From: Cunninghamia lanceolata
Taxonomy: Eukaryota > Streptophyta > Pinopsida > Cupressales > Cupressaceae
Direction: 5' to 3'
DNA: 64,000 bases
Assembly: GCA_027924645.1 (NCBI GenBank)
Contig: BSBN01000297.1
Location: 7,254,001-7,318,000, forward strand
Both the position numbers and the translations under genes were made by a program. The notes beneath the pieces are model-generated. The model had not been told where the DNA came from and did not search any database. It was given only the letters and a program-made list of their open reading frames with translations. Of this stretch, positions 57,888 to 64,000 are shown piece after piece. Each line of letters opens with the position of its first letter. The stretch's first letter is position 1.

Positions 57888-58010
57888 TTGTATTTTATAT
57901 TAATTAATACTAAATAATAAACTTTCCTATTTATATAAATATGGATGTTTGGAAGACAATATCTAAATTAGATTATATTTAAATTGCAAGGAACTAAGGA
58001 GGTAAAACAA
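57311..58010. other. Non-coding stretch with microsatellite
   Basis: AT-rich, no gene recognised. A possible LTR-like start TGTCACGTCCC lies at ~57306. The TG microsatellite is listed separately. Confidence 0.3.
57838..57886. repeat. (TA)n(TG)n microsatellite
   Basis: A short TA run followed by about twenty uninterrupted TG dinucleotides (57847-57886). Confidence 0.95.
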
Positions 58011-58412
58011 ATACCTTTACTCAGCTGGGTCACTACCTATAAATCCAAATCTAAGGGTGGTGTGGGTCTGAGAAGAATGGATGATTAGAATATTGTGTTG
58101 CGAGCAAAGTTGGTTTGGAAAATGTATAGGACTCTAGATAAGCCATGGTGCAAGATAATGCAAAGAAAATATTTGGATTGTTTGGAGCCATCATGGATCC
58201 TCACCACCAGAAATTCTTGTGGTGGCTTAACTATTTGGAAATTCATGTGGGAATGTCATCTGGTTATTACTTACCATCTCTCATGGAAACTTGGTAATGG
58301 AAGAAAGGTTCAATTCTAGCAGGACTCTTGGGATGGGTACATGAGTTTGGAAGACATTTTCAGACATGAGGATTGGATTGCAGACAACGTGCTGTAGTTT
58401 GGAAGGTATTGT
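58011..58412 (+). pseudogene. LINE (L1-type) reverse transcriptase C-terminal fragment
   Basis: One frame with three stops: IPLLSWVTTYKSKSKGGVGL, RRMDD, NIVLRAKLVWKMYR, PWCKIMQRKYLD, then SCGGLTIWKFMWECHLV, WKLGNGRKVQF and QDSWDG. K.KGG.GL.....N..L.AKL.W......PW...M..KY and the later W..G.G..V.F..D.W form the zinc-binding/post-RT tail of plant LINEs, which copy themselves by target-primed reverse transcription. The RT core and endonuclease are absent. It ends beside dispersed repeat R. Confidence 0.8.
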
Positions 58413-58421
58413 TGATCATGA

Positions 58422-59330
58422 TGTTAGTCATAAACAAACATAAAATAAAAGTACACATTAACCTTTACTCATCTTGAAAGATATGATGAATTCAAAGAAT
58501 TCATGATCTCAACTCTCCGTTGATTAGGTCTTAATCTTCTGACATCACTCAGAGGTTGATGTGTGTTGTTGTTTCCATTTTGGGGCCTTACGTAGATCTC
58601 ATCAGTAAGATGATGTTACCTGTAGTGATGCTGCATAGAGAGTTATTCTACACAGGATATACTTCAAATATTATGTCTATCTTTAAATCTTTGCATGATA
58701 TTTGTCATTTTTGACATGCTTTAACCTCAAATATGCTGAATATGTTCAGTTATCTATGAGATGTCTGCATATTTGTATTATTTGCTTAAGATTGTTAGTT
58801 ATTTGCAATTGTGATGATGAAATTCTCTGAAATTGAAAGAAATTGAAAGAAATACTTCAAATTAAAGTTGAACCTTCAGCTATTGAACCACATATACATC
58901 AGATACGATCATGAAGAGAAGAAAACCAAACCATATGTTCACTAGGACATTCCACAGCTAGATACAGTTGATGCTAACTTTAAAGGAATTGTATGAACAC
59001 AACATATGCAAGTAGATATGCACTCCAAGGGACGCAGCAAGTCACAGCATATATCTAGAATTCACACATTGATTACTCAAGATTTACTATGAATTGTAAT
59101 CAAACAAGTCTTCTCATTCATTAAGTATGTCAAACCATATATGTATACAAAAAAGCTTTGAAATGAGCTCTGAATATTTCAATAGACGGATTTCAATTAA
59201 GTTTCCAATGTTTCAAAAGAGGCATTCCTGCACCTTTTATAGAATAAGGTGAGGAATCAGTTACAATTGATCTATGATCAGGATTTATCTATTCAAAATC
59301 TACGGTTTACATTCCTTTTTGACTTTGTCA
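58422..59330 (+). repeat. Dispersed repeat R, copy B
   Basis: Starts TGTTAGTCATAAAC. It aligns with copy A and, in reverse, with copy C (40700-41520). The right end is not resolved: similarity to copy C continues past CATATATCTAGAA near 59055. Confidence 0.6.
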
Positions 59331-59412
59331 ACATTTTCACATGGCACAGGTTGCCAGCTGGCAACCATCTGAGATACTTATTTTCGTTAAGTGTCAGATG
59401 TTGATATTTGCT

Positions 59413-62400
59413 TCATGATGCATTATCATCTATTTCATCGGATTCATGCGCTCCATCATCAGGTGCATCGCTTTTTGTATCCTCATCATCCTGATGACCT
59501 TGACCCTATATATGACCCTGCATGACCACCTTGACATTTTCATACAACTACACAATTTTATCTATTTCCCCTCCATCTAGAGTCTTTGCTTTGATAATGG
59601 CATGTTTATGTGCTTGGTATTTATTTTGGATGTTATCCAATTTATTCCTTCTGTTGTGTAATGTCTCATTATAATTTTCCATTTTCATCTTGGTCCTCAC
59701 CAGTCTATCCATGACTTCCTCTGTCATTTGGCCTACAGGATCATCAGCAATGAATTAGAAGTTACTATGTAGAGCTTGGATTGCAAACTCCTCATCTTGA
59801 TTTTCTATCTTTCCTTCCACTTTTCCTTCCAACTTTTCCATAATTTCTGCCTCAAAAGACATCATATCATGTAACTTCATGTTGATTTCTCTCAACTTAT
59901 TGTTGCATCTTTTGAGTACATCACATTCAAATTGGATGTCTTTATACCATATATCTATCAATAATGCATTGGTATTATTCAGTACTTGCTTATGTATAAG
60001 TATCTGAGGATTGATCCTCCTTATTTCTCCCAGGACATCCAATATCTTTTCCAATTGGAAAGACCTATTCCTTGTCTCCATTTGTAATTTATCTACCTTC
60101 TTCCTGGAGCCACTAAGAGAACTCCACCTCTTCAAAGAAGCCTTTGCTACTTCTTCTGCTGTGTCAAATGTGGAGTACATCCACCTTCTCAATATGGATG
60201 ACTCATGTTTCATGAGATCCAACTTATTTACCTCCTCCTGGGAAATAGCAGTCAATGGGACCACATGATCAATAGAATTATCTTCAGGATTGGTTAACCT
60301 CCTTATATATGCATGCAACTGAGAAATGTACTCTTTGTGTTGCTTATTTTTCTCCTTTTCTCTCTTAACCTTTTGAATTAAAGAATCTATAATGTCTTTG
60401 CCTTCCTGACCCTCCTGGTCTTCATTAGCAAACCCTACATCTATTGTGCTGATCTGAAATTCATCCAAGGTAATTTTACCTTTCTCTTTATCTAAAGTAG
60501 GGAGTGCTATATGTGTAGTTCTTCTTCCTATTGAAGGATCTCTTTTAATGGCCGAAGTCATTCTAGCCTTCCTCTTTGGTTTTATCAGGTTTTCCAAAAA
60601 CAAGGTAGATACATCAAATTCTAGCATTTGCATACCTGATTCCATGCCAATTTTAGTCTCTAACCATTGAGGAACTTGATCCTTGGGTCCTTGATTTCTA
60701 GTATCATCATCCTGATGATCACTTTGATCTCCTGTGTCCACCACCATATTTGATGGGAAGGGTGATCTTCTTTTCTCTTCCTCATGATGTTCATCATGAG
60801 GGGGATCTTTTGATATATCCTCCTGATGAGGAGCTTCTTTCTCTGGAGGTTGATCTTGTTGATCATCTGCATGTGCACCATGATCCTTATCTTTTATTTC
60901 CTCCACTCTGAATTCATCTACCTTATTTATTTCCTCCTCTTGAGGTATATTAGTATCTGTGATTATTATTTCATCCTCCTTAGGTGCTTTTGTTTGATCT
61001 TTTATCACATCTTTCTCTACACCTGTGATGACTATTTCTTGAACATTGGGAGTAGGATTAGTTGATGCATCCTTTTCTTCTTCTCCCTTATCTTTTACTT
61101 CTACGATCCCAGGTTCAACTGATGTATCATGCTGTTGCTGACCCATATCTGGAGCTTTGCTCTCCCCTTCTTTCTATTTCAGCTCTTCAACATTTTTCAT
61201 TTTATCAGGCGTTCCTGCCACATCCTGAGGATTCACATCCTCTACATATGCCAAATCTACAACTACAGGACTTGTCACCTATTCAATTAATGTATCTAGC
61301 CCTATCTATTCTGCAATTTTCTATGGGCGCTTTTCTTTCTCTAACTCCACTTGCTTCATTTCTTCTAACACCGTTTGGATTGATGGAGTTCCATGAGGAG
61401 TTGTCAGGGTGTCAGCAGTAAGGGTTTCCATCCTCTGTGAAGCTACATCCTTCACTACCTCATCATCGGATAAGTCTACTGTCACATCCAATGAGACAAT
61501 GCCACTTTGGATTATCCTAGAGGTTTCTTTTATTTGCTCTTCCTGCAAGTTCAGTCTTGATCTTTACAATGGTGGGAAGTGGAACATTGTGCTGCAATTC
61601 CTTATTGAACACTTCACCACCTACCCCTTTCAATACCATAGGTGATTGTCTTATTTCACCTCTCATGGAGGTCCTTGTTTTCTTCGGTGTGGGGGCTATC
61701 ACCTGAGGCGCCTTTCTTTTCCTCTTGAACAATAAAGGGTCTTCTTCTTCCTCAGGCTCCTCTTCCAAAGGGATATCTTCCTCTATTTGTTTCTGTGAGG
61801 TCTGACCTTCCTCATGGGTCTCAGTAACTACTACCTCTGCCCTCTGAATTTTCTTGGATTTCTGTCCATCTCTTGGAGGTGCAGCTGATGCTGAAGCATG
61901 TCCTGCATGTCCTGAAGCTGATGTTTCTCTTGATGCTAGTGCCTATGTAGTAGTCTCTACTATTCTCTCTATAATAACCCCTTTGGGTTCTTCTTCCATT
62001 TTCTTACCTCTAGGAGGTCTTTTACTTTATTTTTGTGGAGGTGGCAACTTGTCTCCTTTTGATTTCCTCTTCTCATTCAAGAAATCATCATATTCATTAG
62101 CAGAGAGTTCTTGTCCCTTCTTTTTCTTATTTATGGTAAGGACCACACCTTTTTTCTTTAGTATATTTACCTGTTCATCAACCCAAGCTTGGGTTAGCTA
62201 CAATATCCTACCTGTGAATGGATCCAAGGAGATGTCCTCCTGCATTGAAAGGTCCAGGGCTGATATGGTGTCATTGTATATTTTTTTCTCTTCATATTCT
62301 TCAGCCATTATCTTTCCATCATCCTTCTTCATTTGCGTTGGGATGGAAATACAACCAAAGGTTCTAATTTGATTCAAGATTAACCTTTGATACCTTCTTC

Positions 62401-63751
62401 TTCTTGCCTTAGCCTCATCCTCATAGTTTGCCCAAAAATCTTCAAGATGCCTCCTGTGGATGGGCTGCCCCATGATTTTCTACATCCTATCATAAGGATC
62501 ATATGACCTTAGAAATGGGAAAAGCTGCAACCTCATCATTGTCAAGCCAGCTATGGCTTTCTTAATATTTTCACTATCTAGGCACATGTAATCGCCCATT
62601 GTCACTGGAAACAATACTGGTGGAATTTTGTTGTTGGCCTTGTAAGCATCCAATATTGTTACAATCTGCCTCATGAACTCCATGAGCACTACTGCATCAG
62701 TTGGATATCTTGGGAGCACGAGGGGCTGTCCTGCAAATCCTTCAATCCTAATATAGGAGAAGGTTACAAACTGTATATACCAGGCTCCATGCCTATAGAT
62801 GACTTTCTAAAGTTCCATGCTCAGTCTCTTTGTTCTGTCTTCTTCCATGGTTCTTACCAGATGCATTAAAAATGCATCATTCACCAGCTTATAGTCCTGG
62901 AGATAGTTCACTCTTTGCAATTGGGGATAGTGATCCCAGATATGTGCATCATTGGTGCTGCCACCAATCTTCCCCACTATTGTCAATGCATTGAATGTGT
63001 CTTTGTATGCACATGCATAAACCAAGTACGAGGTCATATAAAATGCACAATGTATACCTCCCAGGTTCGACAGCTGCTCATCAATAGCATCACTTATTAT
63101 TTTGGCCCATAATGGCCTGTTATCAGTATACACACACATTAGGATGATCCCATACATCCAGTCCTTAAAACTTCCAGCTGTTTGCTAACCTGTAGCCCAA
63201 CTGAGTAAGGTGATCATGAACTAATATTCATCGTCAAAATCATATTTGTATAAATGGACAGGGAGCTTAGCTATAGCTGGATATGCACTATTCTTAGCTC
63301 TCCAACCATACATTCTTTTCCTGGCAGCCTTTTTATTAGCTTCATACTCTACTACCAACTTCTTTAGGTTTATGCTGACCACATCTTTGCCTAATGGCAA
63401 ACCAAACATGATGGATAGGCTCCTTATGGAGAAGTCTGCATACACCCTTCCGTGTTTCTCAACTCTTCTTGTCTGTGAATTATAATTTATGGCACATTCT
63501 ATGACCAGTCCAGGGGCCTCCATGCTGTATGGAAAACCAGCAGCATTTCCCATTTCAGACACTAAAACAACCTCAAGCAGAGGATTATCTTCCTTATTAT
63601 GCATCCTATCCATCCCTGCAGCCAGATCTGTGCTTCCTTGTTGTGTATCCCCAATAACTCCATATTTGAATTGCACCCCTTCAGGCTGTGCAAACATCGG
63701 TTTAACGAACTCTGCCTCAGATTTCATCAATCGCTTATTTGCCATGGATTC
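59413..63751 (-). pseudogene. Giant (~1,450 codon) decayed ORF of unknown family
   Basis: One minus-strand frame from 63751 to about 61540, then (after one frameshift) a second frame to the stop at 59413. N-terminal ~550 residues are folded-protein-like (RVYADFSIRSLSIMFGLPLG; FYMTSYLVYACAYKD; LPRYPTDAVVLMEFMRQI; IHRRHLEDFWANYEDEAKAR); a basic/acidic middle has KKKKGQELSANEYDDFLNEK and FKRKRKAPQV; then an acidic Glu/Asp-rich stretch and a ~300-residue Lys/Glu-rich C-terminal coiled coil. Fourteen premature stops: twelve TAG, two TAA, no TGA. Codon preference and length show past selection. No domain recognised. It could be a transposon extra ORF (env-like or PMD-like) or a host-derived gene family. 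An intron directly upstream (63752-63946) shows that it starts outside the window. Confidence 0.65.
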
Positions 63752-63946
63752 CTGCAATGACAAGAACTGGTCTCACAATTGTGCACCTCATCTCATACAT
63801 GCATATATATACTACATTTTATGACTTCTATGCAGTGTTTGCAAGCATTACTTCATCATGATATGCAGAACTTACAATCTCAAGCCAGTAACATCATATT
63901 ACCTATATATGCCTACAAAACACAGCAGAAGGGATCCGCTACTTAC
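63752..63946 (-). other. Intron upstream of the giant ORF
   Basis: Minus-strand donor CAG|GTAAGT (exact consensus) at 63946 and acceptor TTGTCATTGCAG at 63752, 195 bp, AT-rich. The exon to its left reads in phase into the giant ORF. The upstream exon piece (63947-64000) contains TAA and TAG in the joined frame, so it is either 5' UTR or decayed. Confidence 0.55.
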
Positions 63947-64000
63947 CTGACGTGTCTATCCTTTGAATTATGCTATTGAGGATTTTATGGAAATACCCTT

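Noticed and set aside
61854..62372. 172-codon plus-strand ORF opposite the giant ORF
   Set aside because: Antisense shadow; its Ser/Phe-rich composition mirrors the Lys/Glu-rich minus-strand protein.
59413..63751. UAG reassigned to glutamine, as an explanation for the TAG-rich frames
   Set aside because: The surrounding DNA is plant nuclear and the frames also contain a frameshift and TAA stops; CHG deamination explains the pattern more simply.

Overview
The window is repeat-dominated plant nuclear DNA. It contains no recognisable housekeeping gene, no tRNA or rRNA gene, and nothing bacterial. What it holds is layered, decaying LTR retrotransposons and their hitch-hiking ORFs. The very large Tat-lineage Ty3/gypsy element, with its Gypsy-type RNase H, second RNase H, long repeat-filled flanks and antisense plant-mobile-domain reading frame, points to a seed plant with a large genome. 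A conifer is plausible, but the sequence does not prove it.

Layout. 1-3308: the end of an LTR, an unrecognised ORF fragment, and a minus-strand retrotransposon 5' end (gag zinc knuckles, coiled coil, primer-binding site, 1.05 kb LTR). 3309-5830: a dense field of short GGYGC-core repeats. 6270-8515: four copies of a near-palindrome, then a decayed seven-exon gene of unknown function (minus strand) with canonical splice sites. 8791-9110: a chromovirus integrase tail. 9499-10679: a solo LTR. 12424-20900: the body of a minus-strand Tat element (T1), interrupted in gag by a 1.25 kb TRIM-like mini-retrotransposon (19591-20842). 23976-29080: a plus-strand Tat gag/protease relic (T3), interrupted by a solo LTR (24253-25481).

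29095-55789: a giant minus-strand Tat element (T2) with both LTRs. Its 3' LTR was later hit by a 7.3 kb chromovirus (30165-37490) with clean AATAA target duplications. LTR pairs compared by eye differ by about 4% (T2) and about 2% (chromovirus), which agrees with the nesting order. Between pol and the 3' LTR, T2 carries an antisense plant-mobile-domain (PMD) reading frame, a ~95-bp satellite-like array and other tandem repeats.

55790-64000: a small gypsy protease scrap, a LINE tail, two copies of a dispersed repeat, and a ~1,450-codon decayed ORF of unknown family (59413-63751, minus) with an intron just upstream.

The proteins belong to transposons: gag packages RNA, protease/RT/RNase H/integrase copy and insert it, and the chromodomain targets chromatin. 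Every element appears inactive (stops, frameshifts, deletions). In two unrelated long antisense frames the premature stops are overwhelmingly TAG, often where Gln (CAG) is expected. This suggests decay through CHG-methylation-driven deamination.
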